Shown here: positions 42,037 to 50,753 of the stretch, in pieces
How positions within the stretch are numbered: position 1 is the first letter of the stretch
Layout: each line of letters opens with the position of its first letter
Assembly (NCBI RefSeq): GCF_036688685.1
Contig: NZ_JAQQPS010000027.1
Coordinates: 1-64,000 of the forward strand
Direction of reading: 5' to 3'
Origin: JALYUM01 sp036688685
GTDB lineage: Bacteria > Pseudomonadota > Gammaproteobacteria > Burkholderiales > Burkholderiaceae_D
DNA length: 64,000 bases
Program-made: the position numbers and the translations under genes
The notes under the pieces: model-generated
Told to the model about the DNA's origin: nothing
What the model saw: the letters and a program-made list of their open reading frames with translations, nothing else
Databases searched by the model: none

Positions 42037-43479
42037 TTAGCCGCGCAGCAGGGACAGCACGCCGTTCGGCAGCGAGTTGGCCTGGGCCAGCATGGCGGTA
42101 CCAGCCTGTTGCAGGATCTGGCCGCGCGTCAGGTTGGCCGTTTCCGACGCGAAGTCGGTATCGGTGATGCGCGATTTCGATGCCGACAGATTCTCGGTGC
42201 TGGTGGCCAGGTTCGAAATGGCCGACGAGAAGCGCGATTGCAACGCACCGTACTGGGCGCGCTGGCTGTTCACCGACGACAGGGCGGCATCGGCGATCTT
42301 GATGGCCAGCTGGGCGCCGTCGAAGGTCGTGATGTCGATAGCCGAGACCGATTTCAGGGTCGATGCGCCAGTGGCCTTTCCGGTAGCGCCATCGACGACC
42401 GAAAAGCTCTTCTCGGAGTCGAGTGTCAGGGCGCCCACGGCGATACCGGTCGCGGCCGGGCCGGTCGCGGTGGCGCCATTGGCCACGCCGTCTTTGCCGA
42501 ACGACACCATGCCGACCGAGCCGCCACCGGTGGCGTTCTTGTTCTCGAGCTTAATGTCATTGCCGTTGACGTTGGTCAGCTTGATACCTTTATTGGTGCT
42601 GTCGTACGACGCGGTAATGCCGGTTTTGGCGGTCTGGGCATTGATGGCGCTGACGCCTGCGGAGAAGTCGTCGGCCGTGGTACCGGCGCCGACCGAGAAC
42701 GAAACCGTTGCTGCTGTCGAATTATCCGAGGTCAGATCGAGTTTGTAGGACTTGCTGGCGTCAAATTGCAGCGTGACGTCGGTTTTCGCCGAGGCGGTCA
42801 CGCCGGTGGAGGACGTCAGCGAATTGATGCTGGCAGCAAGGGTTTTGGCGCTGGCACCGGCAGCGGGGGTGAACTTTCCCGTGCCCAAAGAGCCGGCGAT
42901 CGAGACTTCGGTGGCGGCGTTGGTGTTCGTGGTAGCAACCGCTGCCGATCCACCCGCCGTTTCGTTCAGCCCGTAGGTGCTGGTGGTGAAGTTCGAGCCG
43001 CTGGCTGAAATGAGCTGGTTGGCATCGGCGCCGACCTGGAAGTTGGCTGTGCCCATGGTGCCATCGAGCAGTGCCTGGCCGTTGAAGGTGGTGGTTTGGG
43101 CAACCCGATTGAGTTCCGAACCGAGCTGACCGACTTCAGTCTGCAGGGCTTGACGGTCGGAGGACGAGTTCGTTGCATTCGACGACTGGACGGCCAGTTC
43201 GCGAATACGTTGCAGCATGTCGCCGGAAGAGGCCAGCGCGCCCTCGGCCGTTTGCGCCATCGACACGCCGTCGTTGGCGTTGCGGGTGGCCTGGGACATA
43301 CCGCGGATTTGCGACGACATACGATCCGAGATGGCCAGACCGGCAGCATCGTCCTTGGCGCTGTTGATGCGCAGGCCGGACGACAGGCGTTGCAGCGACG
43401 TCGCCAGCGACGATTGCGAGGTCGACAGGTTGCGCTGCGAGTTCAGGGACGAGGTATTGGTATTGATGACTGAAGTCAT
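42037..43479 (-). CDS. fliC: Flagellin, copy 1
   Basis: 480 residues from ATG 43479, with GGAG upstream. The longer frame to 43557 is 5' leader. D0/D1 N-terminus INTNTSSLNSQRNLSTSQSS and LATSLQRLSSGLRINSAKDD; C-terminus ILQQAGTAMLAQANSLPNGV then LSLLRG. The central D2/D3 part is rich in Thr, Ser and Ala, with a flagellin IN motif (SAKTLAASINSLTSSTGV), a good surface for O-glycosylation. It differs from copy 2 at about 18 positions. Own FliA promoter and terminator. Confidence 0.97.
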   Translation of the reverse strand: MTSVINTNTSSLNSQRNLSTSQSSLATSLQRLSSGLRINSAKDDAAGLAISDRMSSQIRGMSQATRNANDGVSMAQTAEGALASSGDMLQRIRELAVQSSNATNSSSDRQALQTEVGQLGSELNRVAQTTTFNGQALLDGTMGTANFQVGADANQLISASGSNFTTSTYGLNETAGGSAAVATTNTNAATEVSIAGSLGTGKFTPAAGASAKTLAASINSLTSSTGVTASAKTDVTLQFDASKSYKLDLTSDNSTAATVSFSVGAGTTADDFSAGVSAINAQTAKTGITASYDSTNKGIKLTNVNGNDIKLENKNATGGGSVGMVSFGKDGVANGATATGPAATGIAVGALTLDSEKSFSVVDGATGKATGASTLKSVSAIDITTFDGAQLAIKIADAALSSVNSQRAQYGALQSRFSSAISNLATSTENLSASKSRITDTDFASETANLTRGQILQQAGTAMLAQANSLPNGVLSLLRG

Positions 43480-43576
43480 GGTAATTCTCCAAACGGGTAT
43501 TTCGGGGTGGGCAACGTGCCGCTGTTCACTTTGGTGTGCTTCCGACTTCTGAAGCATTCACACCGCTGTTAATCTG

Positions 43577-43603
43577 GTAACGGTGCTGTACGGCAAAAGT
43601 TGA
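43577..43603 (-). promoter_or_regulatory. FliA promoter of fliC1
   Basis: On the minus strand TCAACTTT, 11 bases, ACCGTTAC. The same boxes and spacing occur before the second flagellin gene. The implied 5' leader is about 90 bases. Confidence 0.75.
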
Positions 43604-43719
43604 GGTCTAAAATCAAATAAATCATGGACTTGCGCGTTCCTGTTTTCCCTAAACGGCGCGCTTTGAACGAACTTGAGGGTGAAAATTTATTTATTTTTTT
43701 ATTTGTCGAGATGAACCAT

Positions 43720-43755
43720 AAAAAAATCCCCGACTGAAAAAATCAGTCGGGGATC
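43720..43755 (-). terminator. Terminator of flagellin gene fliC2
   Basis: Stem ATCCCCGACTGA with its complement, A-rich loop, then a T-run on the minus strand. Confidence 0.9.
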
Positions 43756-43781
43756 TCGGTGGGAAGAATCGCCTGGCGTAT

Positions 43782-45224
43782 TTAACCGCGCAGCAGGGAC
43801 AGCACGCCGTTCGGCAGCGAGTTGGCCTGGGCCAGCATGGCGGTACCAGCCTGTTGCAGGATCTGGCCGCGGGTCAGGCTGGCCGTTTCCGACGCGAAGT
43901 CGGTGTCGGTGATGCGTGATTTCGATGCCGACAGGTTTTCGGCGTTGGTGGCCAGGTTCGAAATGGCCGACGAGAAACGCGATTGCAGGGCGCCGTACTG
44001 GGCGCGCTGGGTATTGATCGACGACAGGGCGGCATCGGCGATCTTGATGGCCAGCTGGGCGCCGTCGAAGGTCGTGATGTCGATAGCCGAGACCGATTTC
44101 AGGCTCGATGCGCCAGTGGCCTTTCCGGTAGCGCCATCGACGACCGAAAAGCTCTTCTCGGAGTCGAGCGTCAGGGCGCCCACGGCGATACCGGTAGCGG
44201 CGGGGCCGGTCGCGGTGGCGCCATTGGGCACGCCGTCTTTGCCGAACGACACCATGCCGACCGAGCCGCCACCGGTGGCGTTCTTGTTGTCGAGCTTGAT
44301 GTCATTGCCGTTGACGTTGGTCAGCTTGATACCTTTATTGGTGCTGTCGTACGACGCGGTAATGCCGGTTTTGGCGGTCTGGGCATTGATGGCGCTGACG
44401 CCTGCGGAGAAGTCGTCGGCCGTGGTACCGGCGCCGACCGAGAACGAAACCGTTGCTGCGGTCGAATTATCCGACGTCAGATCGAGTTTGTAGGACTGGC
44501 TGGGGTCAAATTTCAGCGTGACGTCGGTTTTCGCCGAGGCGGTCACGCCGGTGGAGGACGTCAGCGAATTGATGCTGGCAGCAAGGGTTTTGGCGCTGGC
44601 ACCGGCAGCGGGGGTGAACTTTCCCGTGCCCAAAGAGCCGGCGATCGAGACTTCGGTGGCGGCGTTGGTGTTCGTGGTAGCAACCGCTGCCGATCCACCC
44701 GCCGTTTCGTTCAGCCCGTAGGTGCTGGTGGTGAAGTTCGAGCCGCTGGCTGAAATGAGCTGGTTGGCATCGGCGCCGACCTGGAAGTTGGCTGTGCCCA
44801 TGGTGCCATCGAGCAGTGCCTGGCCGTTGAAGGTGGTGGTTTGGGCAACCCGATTGAGTTCCGAACCGAGCTGGCCGGCTTCAGTCTGCAGGGCCTGGCG
44901 GTCACTCGACGAGTTCGTTGCATTCGACGACTGGACGGCCAGTTCACGAATACGTTGCAGCATGTCGCCGGACGAAGCCAGTGCGCCCTCGGCAGTTTGG
45001 GCCAGCGACACGCCGTCGTTGGCGTTGCGGGTGGCCTGGTTCATGCCGCGGATTTGCGACGACATACGATCAGAAATAGCCAGTCCAGCAGCATCGTCCT
45101 TGGCACTGTTGATGCGCAGACCGGATGACAAACGCTGCAGCGAAGTCGCCAGCGAAGTTTGTGACATCGAGAGGTTGCGCTGCGAGTTCAGGGACGAGAT
45201 ATTGGTATTGATGACTGACGACAT
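43782..45224 (-). CDS. fliC: Flagellin, copy 2
   Basis: 480 residues from ATG 45224, the same length as copy 1. Differences cluster in the first 150 residues (for example NTNIS, LSMSQTS, RGMNQ) and the last 110 (SINTQ, ATNAENLS, ETASL). Most of the central variable domain is identical, with one small patch (KFDPSQSY against QFDASKSY). This pattern suggests gene conversion or recent duplication. It has its own FliA promoter and terminator. It is probably a filament subunit and a target of the glycosyltransferase at 20102. Confidence 0.97.
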   Translation of the reverse strand: MSSVINTNISSLNSQRNLSMSQTSLATSLQRLSSGLRINSAKDDAAGLAISDRMSSQIRGMNQATRNANDGVSLAQTAEGALASSGDMLQRIRELAVQSSNATNSSSDRQALQTEAGQLGSELNRVAQTTTFNGQALLDGTMGTANFQVGADANQLISASGSNFTTSTYGLNETAGGSAAVATTNTNAATEVSIAGSLGTGKFTPAAGASAKTLAASINSLTSSTGVTASAKTDVTLKFDPSQSYKLDLTSDNSTAATVSFSVGAGTTADDFSAGVSAINAQTAKTGITASYDSTNKGIKLTNVNGNDIKLDNKNATGGGSVGMVSFGKDGVPNGATATGPAATGIAVGALTLDSEKSFSVVDGATGKATGASSLKSVSAIDITTFDGAQLAIKIADAALSSINTQRAQYGALQSRFSSAISNLATNAENLSASKSRITDTDFASETASLTRGQILQQAGTAMLAQANSLPNGVLSLLRG

Positions 45225-45322
45225 GGTAATTCTCCAAACGGGTATTTCGGGGTGGGCGACGTGCCGCTGTTCACTTTGGTGTGCTTCTTTTCGCTGAAGC
45301 ATTCACACCGCTGTTGTTGCTG

Positions 45323-45349
45323 GTAACGGAGGCAGGGGTAAAAAGTTGA
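45323..45349 (-). promoter_or_regulatory. FliA promoter of fliC2
   Basis: On the minus strand TCAACTTT, 11 bases, TCCGTTAC, matching the fliC1 promoter and close to the FliA consensus. Confidence 0.75.
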
Positions 45350-45350
45350 T

Positions 45351-46138
45351 GGTGGGAATGCACAATAAATCCGTGATTTCCCTATGGAGAAGGGGGAAGT
45401 GCGCTCGTTTCTACGACACGGTTTCGCACTTCTGAAGGGCTAAAATAATTTTATTTTGGCACTGAAAAACACGCAGATTCACACACGCGCACGCTCAGAA
45501 ACGGTGAATATTGCATTCGAGAACTGAATTTTCCCGCTGGCCGGCAACGTGGGCACGGCATAATTGTGGCGCTTCTGGGAAGAATTGACGCGACATGCAC
45601 GTGCTGCTTGTAACCTCGCGCCGCATGCAAGCCATGGCCGAGGCGCTGGCGGTCGCCTGCCGTGAACACGGCAATTGGGATTTCATCCGCAACAAGCGCG
45701 CAGCTTGGGAGCGCTACACCGGCCATCGGCCGCGAGCGCGCCGCCTCAGCCTGTTCGACGTACATGGTGATCACTTGGCCGGCAACCTGCAGCGTCCGCC
45801 ACAACGGCCGGTGAGGTTGCCAAAGTGCGTAAGCTGGTCAAGCAAGAGACCGACCATGCCACCGAGGTGGCATCAAACCCGACGTTACAGCAGCACGAAG
45901 CCCGAAGTCGGGTCTTGCATGAAACGCAACATCGTACGCTGCAGCAGCGCGATTTTGCGCTTTTTGCGTGCCAAATCCGGGTCAAAAGTTGCGTCAAAAC
46001 AACTAAGCAATACCAAAGGTAATTTCCAATAGGAAACATGGTGATAAACTGGCGACTTGCCGTAGGAAAATATACGCAACTTATCACATAAGCAAGTCCT
46101 TCGCTCCGGCCCTCGCGCCGTCTCTATCGGGAAAAATA
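45351..46138. other. Long gap with weak ORFs, no supported gene
   Basis: 790 bases between the second flagellin gene and the chemoreceptor. Plus-strand frames at 45595-46032 (starting MHVLLVTSRRMQAMAEALAV) and 45825-46022 (MRKLVKQETDHATEVASNPT) are open but overlap each other and show no family signature. A minus-strand frame overlaps as well. This could be a small lineage-specific gene or a decayed one with a frameshift near 45820. The last 100 bases should hold the chemoreceptor promoter. Confidence 0.35.
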
Positions 46139-47731
46139 ATGTTCAATATGTTTACAATCCGCACGCGCCTGATCGCGTGCATGATGTTGTTGGGCGCGCT
46201 GATCGTCATCATTGGCGGGGTTGGCGTGTACGGCATGCGTTCCAGCAACGCTTCGCTGCAAGATGTGTACACCAACCAGATGGCGTCGAGCATGAAGCTG
46301 GCTGATACCAAGAATTCCCTGAACCGCTCGCGCTTCAACATCGACAAGGGTGTGTTTCACCCAGAGGCGCCGGATTTGAAGGCCACTCTCGACCGTGCCG
46401 AGGAGTTCATCCAGGAAGGGGACAAGACCTGGCAGGAGTACCTGGCGCTGCCGGCCGAAGCCGAAGAGAAAGCGCTGACCGACGATTTGAAGCCGAAGCG
46501 TGCCGCCTACATCGACGGCGGCCTGCGCGCCCTGATCACGGGGCTGCACGAACAGAATGCCGGGAAGGTCGACGATCTGGCCATGAAACGCCTGTCGCCG
46601 CTGTATCGCACCTTCAACGACGCCTCGGTCAAGCTCGAGCAATTCCAGCTGAAAGCGGCGGCCGACACGTATGCTGCCAGCCAGAAGTTTTACGATCGCG
46701 CGCTGAACGGCTTCTCCATCGCCATCCTGCTGGGCCTGGCCTTCATCGTCGCCGCCACCGTGTTGCTGTTGCGTGCCATCATGCAGCCGCTGGACCAAGC
46801 CTTGCACCACTTCGATGAAATCGCCGCCGGCAACCTCGCCGAGCCGATCGACACCAGCCGCACCGACGAAATGGGTGCCTTGCTGGCCGGCTTGTCCAGG
46901 ATGCAGCAGGGCCTGTCGACAACCGTGCAGAGCGTGCGCACAGGCAGTGTTGCGATTGCCCACGCCAGCGCAGAAATTTCGTCGGGCAACAGCGACCTGT
47001 CGCACCGCACCGAGCAGCAGGCCGCCAGCCTGGAAGAGACCGCGTCTTCGCTGGAAGAATTGACCGCCACGGTGCGCCAGAATGCCCAGAACGCCCGTGA
47101 AGCCAACGAGCTGGTGTTGTCGGCGTCGAGCGTGGCCGGCAAGGGCGGCGATCTGGTCACGCAAGTGGTGGTCACGATGGACAGCATCAGCGCCAGTTCG
47201 AAGCGCATCGTCGACATCATCGGCGTGATCGATGGCATTGCGTTCCAGACCAATATCCTGGCCCTGAACGCTGCCGTGGAAGCGGCGCGGGCCGGTGAAC
47301 AGGGCCGTGGCTTTGCGGTCGTCGCTTCCGAAGTGCGCAACCTGGCGCACCGTTCGGCTGCAGCCGCCAAGGAAATCAAGGAATTGATCGCCGCCTCGGT
47401 GAGCCAGGTAGAAGAGGGCGCGCAGCTGGTGAACAAGGCTGGCATGACGATGGGCGATATTGTCGACAGCGTTGGCAAGGTCACCGCCATCATGTCGGAA
47501 ATCATGCTCGCCGGTGAAGAGCAGAGTGCCGGTATCGACCAGATCAACCAGGCGATCACCACGATGGATGCGAGCACGCAGCAAAATGCCGCACTGGTTG
47601 AAGAGGCTGCAGCTGCCGCCGAATCGATGCGCGAACAGGCCGGTCAGCTTGAGCAGCTGGTCAGTACCTTCCGCCTGGCAGGCACGCCGGCCATTGCAGC
47701 GAACAGCCGCGCGCTGATGCTGCGGGCCTGA
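46139..47731 (+). CDS. Methyl-accepting chemotaxis protein
   Basis: 530 residues. Transmembrane helices at about 12-32 and 190-213 enclose a four-helix-bundle periplasmic sensor (about 155 residues). A HAMP domain follows (IMQPLDQALHHFDEIAAGNL), then the signalling hairpin with the conserved tip IAFQTNILALNAAVEAARAG and EQGRGFAVVASEVRNLAHRS. The C-terminus has no N-W-E-T-F pentapeptide, so CheR/CheB must act without it. The ligand is unknown. It resembles Tsr/Tar-type receptors of betaproteobacteria. It lies directly after the flagellar cluster on the opposite strand. Confidence 0.95.
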   Translation: MFNMFTIRTRLIACMMLLGALIVIIGGVGVYGMRSSNASLQDVYTNQMASSMKLADTKNSLNRSRFNIDKGVFHPEAPDLKATLDRAEEFIQEGDKTWQEYLALPAEAEEKALTDDLKPKRAAYIDGGLRALITGLHEQNAGKVDDLAMKRLSPLYRTFNDASVKLEQFQLKAAADTYAASQKFYDRALNGFSIAILLGLAFIVAATVLLLRAIMQPLDQALHHFDEIAAGNLAEPIDTSRTDEMGALLAGLSRMQQGLSTTVQSVRTGSVAIAHASAEISSGNSDLSHRTEQQAASLEETASSLEELTATVRQNAQNAREANELVLSASSVAGKGGDLVTQVVVTMDSISASSKRIVDIIGVIDGIAFQTNILALNAAVEAARAGEQGRGFAVVASEVRNLAHRSAAAAKEIKELIAASVSQVEEGAQLVNKAGMTMGDIVDSVGKVTAIMSEIMLAGEEQSAGIDQINQAITTMDASTQQNAALVEEAAAAAESMREQAGQLEQLVSTFRLAGTPAIAANSRALMLRA

Positions 47732-47734
47732 AAG

Positions 47735-47774
47735 AAAAAAGCCAGGCAGACCGCATGACACGACCTGCCTGGCT
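47735..47774. terminator. Terminator between the chemoreceptor gene and cydX
   Basis: Stem GCCAGGCAG (47741-47749) with CTGCCTGGC (47765-47773). The A-run before it gives a T-run on the minus strand, so it mainly ends the cyd operon, but it may also end the chemoreceptor transcript. Confidence 0.75.
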
Positions 47775-47793
47775 TCAAACAGCGTCAGGCTCC

Positions 47794-47916
47794 TTAGGGC
47801 TTGGCCGCAGCGGCGCGTTCTTTCGCCGCATCATCCATCAACTCGTACCACATCGCATTCAACACCGCGAAGGCGGCGGCCAGGGGTAGACCCAGTATCC
47901 AGGCAAAGTACCACAT
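47794..47916 (-). CDS. cydX: Cytochrome bd oxidase small subunit CydX
   Basis: 40 residues, too short for routine ORF lists, with GGAG before ATG 47916. It begins MWYFAWILGLPLAAAFAVLN and continues AMWYELMDDAA, matching CydX/YbgT: one transmembrane helix and the conserved W-Y-E motif after it. CydX stabilises the two hemes of the bd oxidase. It follows cydB by 27 bases. Confidence 0.93.
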   Translation of the reverse strand: MWYFAWILGLPLAAAFAVLNAMWYELMDDAAKERAAAAKP

Positions 47917-47943
47917 CGTTATTCTCCTAATGATTTATATCGT

Positions 47944-49101
47944 TTAGTAAGCGTGGCTTTTACCGTCGCTGATTTCAGCCGGATTGACCTTGCCCCACAA
48001 CACGTTGTAGACCCAGCTGGTGTAAGCGAGGATCAGCGGCAGGAACACGCAGGTGCAGACCAGCATGATGAACAGGGTCAGGTGGCTCGAAGATGCGTCC
48101 CACACGGTCAGGCTGGCTTGCGGCTGGATCGACGACGGCAGGATGAACGGGAACATCGAGGCGCCCACGCTGAGCACGATGCCGGCAATCGACAGGCTGC
48201 TGAAAATCATGGTCCAGCCTTCCCAGCGACGTTTCAGGCCCAGGAATGCCAGCAGCGCGCCGGCGAAACCGGCCAGCGGCGCGGCCAGTGTCCATGGATG
48301 GGCCGCGTAGTTGGCGAACCAGGCGCCGCCGGCGTGCGCCTGCACGGTCTTGTACAGCGGATTCGACGGACCGTCTGTGACGATGGTGCTGGTGATGCGA
48401 TAGCCATCGATGAAGCGCCACAGCAGCAGGCCGGCCAGCGCGTACAGCACGATGGTGACGATGGCCGCTACCATGCCGGTCAGACGCGAACGCGATGCCA
48501 GTGCGCCATCGGTCTTCAGGGCCAGCCAGCTGGCGCCATGCATGACCAGCATCGCCACCGAGACCAGGCCGGTCAACAGCGCGAACGGGTTGAGCAGGCC
48601 GAAGAAACCGCCTTCATAAAAAATCTGCATGTCCGGCGCCAGGCGGAACGGCACGCCCTGCAGCACATTGCCCATCGCCACGCCGAACACCAGGGCCGGC
48701 ACGAAGCCGCCGATGAACAGGGCCCAGTCCCAGACCGCGCGCCATTGCACGTTTTCGCGCTTGCTGCGGTACTTGAACGCGACCGGACGCAGGATCAGGG
48801 CCAGCAAAATTGCCGCCATGGCCAGGTAAAAGCCGGAGAACGACACGGCGTACAGTTGCGGCCAGGCCGCAAAGATGGCGCCGCCGCCGAGGATCAACCA
48901 GACCTGGTTGCCTTCCCAGACCGGGCCGACGCTGTTGATGACCACGCGCCGTTCCAGGTCGGTTTTGCCCACGAACGGCAGCATGATGACGGTGCCGAGG
49001 TCGAAGCCGTCGGTGACGGCAAAGCCCACCAGCAGTACGCCGAGCAGGATCCACCAGATGAAACGCAGGACTTCATAGTCGAGCAGGGTGTGAAGAATCA
49101 T
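47944..49101 (-). CDS. cydB: Cytochrome bd quinol oxidase subunit II
   Basis: 385 residues, about eight to nine transmembrane helices. The start LRFIWWILLGVLLVGFAVTD, GFDLGTVIMLPFVG, then VGPVWEGNQVWLILGGGAIF are family hallmarks. With CydA it forms the low-affinity-inhibitor-resistant, high-oxygen-affinity terminal oxidase of the inner membrane. It is five bases after cydA. Confidence 0.97.
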   Translation of the reverse strand: MILHTLLDYEVLRFIWWILLGVLLVGFAVTDGFDLGTVIMLPFVGKTDLERRVVINSVGPVWEGNQVWLILGGGAIFAAWPQLYAVSFSGFYLAMAAILLALILRPVAFKYRSKRENVQWRAVWDWALFIGGFVPALVFGVAMGNVLQGVPFRLAPDMQIFYEGGFFGLLNPFALLTGLVSVAMLVMHGASWLALKTDGALASRSRLTGMVAAIVTIVLYALAGLLLWRFIDGYRITSTIVTDGPSNPLYKTVQAHAGGAWFANYAAHPWTLAAPLAGFAGALLAFLGLKRRWEGWTMIFSSLSIAGIVLSVGASMFPFILPSSIQPQASLTVWDASSSHLTLFIMLVCTCVFLPLILAYTSWVYNVLWGKVNPAEISDGKSHAY

Positions 49102-49105
49102 GGCT

Positions 49106-50716
49106 TTACTCCGTAGAAATCATGGGGGCGGTGCGCAAGGCCGGGGTGGCGCCGATCAGGGGACTGGCCAGGCCGGGCGCCTTGCCGGCTTCCGGCTCGG
49201 GACCCTTGCGGATTGCTTTTAACATCAGCTTCATTTCGACGACGATCAGGATCGAATACAGCACGATGAAACCGATCAGCGTGGTCAGCACCGCCTGGAT
49301 GCCGAGGTTCGACACAGCCACTGCCGTAGGCAGCACGCCCTCGACGGCCCAGGGCTGGCGACCCAGTTCGGCCACGATCCAGCCGGCTTCGGCAGCAATC
49401 CACGGCAGTGGCATCGACCACACGGCCACCTTCAGCAGCCATGGGTAGGCATCGAGGCGGTGCTTGGCCGACAGGTAGAAGAAGACTGCCATGAAGACGA
49501 TGAAATACATCCCCAGCGCGACCATGATGCGGAACGACCAGAACAGCGGCGCGACCTGCGGCACGGTGTCGCCGGCGGCCAGCGCGATCTGCGCGTCGGT
49601 GGCTGTGCGCGGATCGTCGACGTAGCGTTTGAGCAGCAGCGCGTAACCCAGTTGCGCGCTGTGTTCTTCAAAGCGCGCCGTCAATTCAGGCGGCACCGGG
49701 CCATGTGGCTTGAGGGCGCGGATCTGTTCGAGCGCGTCGTAGGACGTCAGGCCCTGGCGAATGCGCACGTCGGCCAGCTTCACCAGCGCGTCGATACCGG
49801 GCACTTCGCCGTTCAGCGAACGGGTGCCGATCAGGCCCATGACCCACGGGATCTGAATCGCATAGTGGGTCTTGCGCGCTTCCTGGTCGGGAATGCCCAG
49901 CACGGTGAAGCTGGCCGGTGCCGGCTCGGTGTGCCACATGCCTTCAATCGCGGCCAGTTTCATCTTCTGGTGTTCCGACGACAGGTAGCCGCTTTCATCG
50001 CCCAGCACCACGACCGACAGCGACGCGGCCAGACCGAAGGCCGCAGCCACCGTCAGGGAGCGCTTGGCGACTTCGACGTGGCGTCCGCGCAGGATGTAAA
50101 ACGCCGAGACACCGAGTACGAAAAACGCCGCCACCACATAACCGGAGGACGCGGTGTGCACGAATTTCGCCTGCGCCACAGGGTTGGTGATGACGGCGTA
50201 AAAATCCGTCACCTCCATGCGCATGGTCTGCGGGTTGAGCGTTGCACCGACCGGATTTTGCATCCAGCCGTTGGCGATCAGGATCCACAGTGCCGACAGG
50301 TTGCTGCCCAGCGCCACCAGCCAGGTGACGACCAGGTGGGCCACTTTCGACAGGCGATCCCAACCGAAGAAGAACAGGCCGACAAAGGTCGCTTCCAAAA
50401 AGAAGGCCATCAAGCCTTCGATGGCCAGCGGGGCGCCGAACACGTCGCCGACATAGTGGCTGTAATAGCTCCAGTTCATACCGAACTGGAATTCCATCAC
50501 CAGGCCGGTGGAGACGCCGATGGCAAAGTTAATGCCGAACAGCGTGCCCCAGAACTTGGTCATCTGGCGCCAGATGGGCCGCCCGCTCATCACGTACACG
50601 GTCTCCATGATGGCGACCAGGATCGACAGACCCAGGGTGAGCGGGATGAACAAAAAGTGGTACAGCGCCGTGAGGGCAAACTGTAGTCGGGAGAGCCCGA
50701 CAACGTCGAGTTCCAT
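49106..50716 (-). CDS. cydA: Cytochrome bd quinol oxidase subunit I
   Basis: 536 residues. It has the N-terminal heme-ligand His in ALYHFLFIPLTLGLS, GRQPWAVEGVLPTAVAVS near the end and a long Q-loop with GWMQNPVGATLNPQTMRMEV nearby. Size and Q-loop indicate the long (E. coli-like) class. It binds hemes b558, b595 and d and oxidises quinol. It sits 37 bases downstream of cydC. Confidence 0.97.
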   Translation of the reverse strand: MELDVVGLSRLQFALTALYHFLFIPLTLGLSILVAIMETVYVMSGRPIWRQMTKFWGTLFGINFAIGVSTGLVMEFQFGMNWSYYSHYVGDVFGAPLAIEGLMAFFLEATFVGLFFFGWDRLSKVAHLVVTWLVALGSNLSALWILIANGWMQNPVGATLNPQTMRMEVTDFYAVITNPVAQAKFVHTASSGYVVAAFFVLGVSAFYILRGRHVEVAKRSLTVAAAFGLAASLSVVVLGDESGYLSSEHQKMKLAAIEGMWHTEPAPASFTVLGIPDQEARKTHYAIQIPWVMGLIGTRSLNGEVPGIDALVKLADVRIRQGLTSYDALEQIRALKPHGPVPPELTARFEEHSAQLGYALLLKRYVDDPRTATDAQIALAAGDTVPQVAPLFWSFRIMVALGMYFIVFMAVFFYLSAKHRLDAYPWLLKVAVWSMPLPWIAAEAGWIVAELGRQPWAVEGVLPTAVAVSNLGIQAVLTTLIGFIVLYSILIVVEMKLMLKAIRKGPEPEAGKAPGLASPLIGATPALRTAPMISTE

Positions 50717-50753
50717 GAGGTCGTCCTTTCTAGTGGTGGTTCAATTAAAGCAG

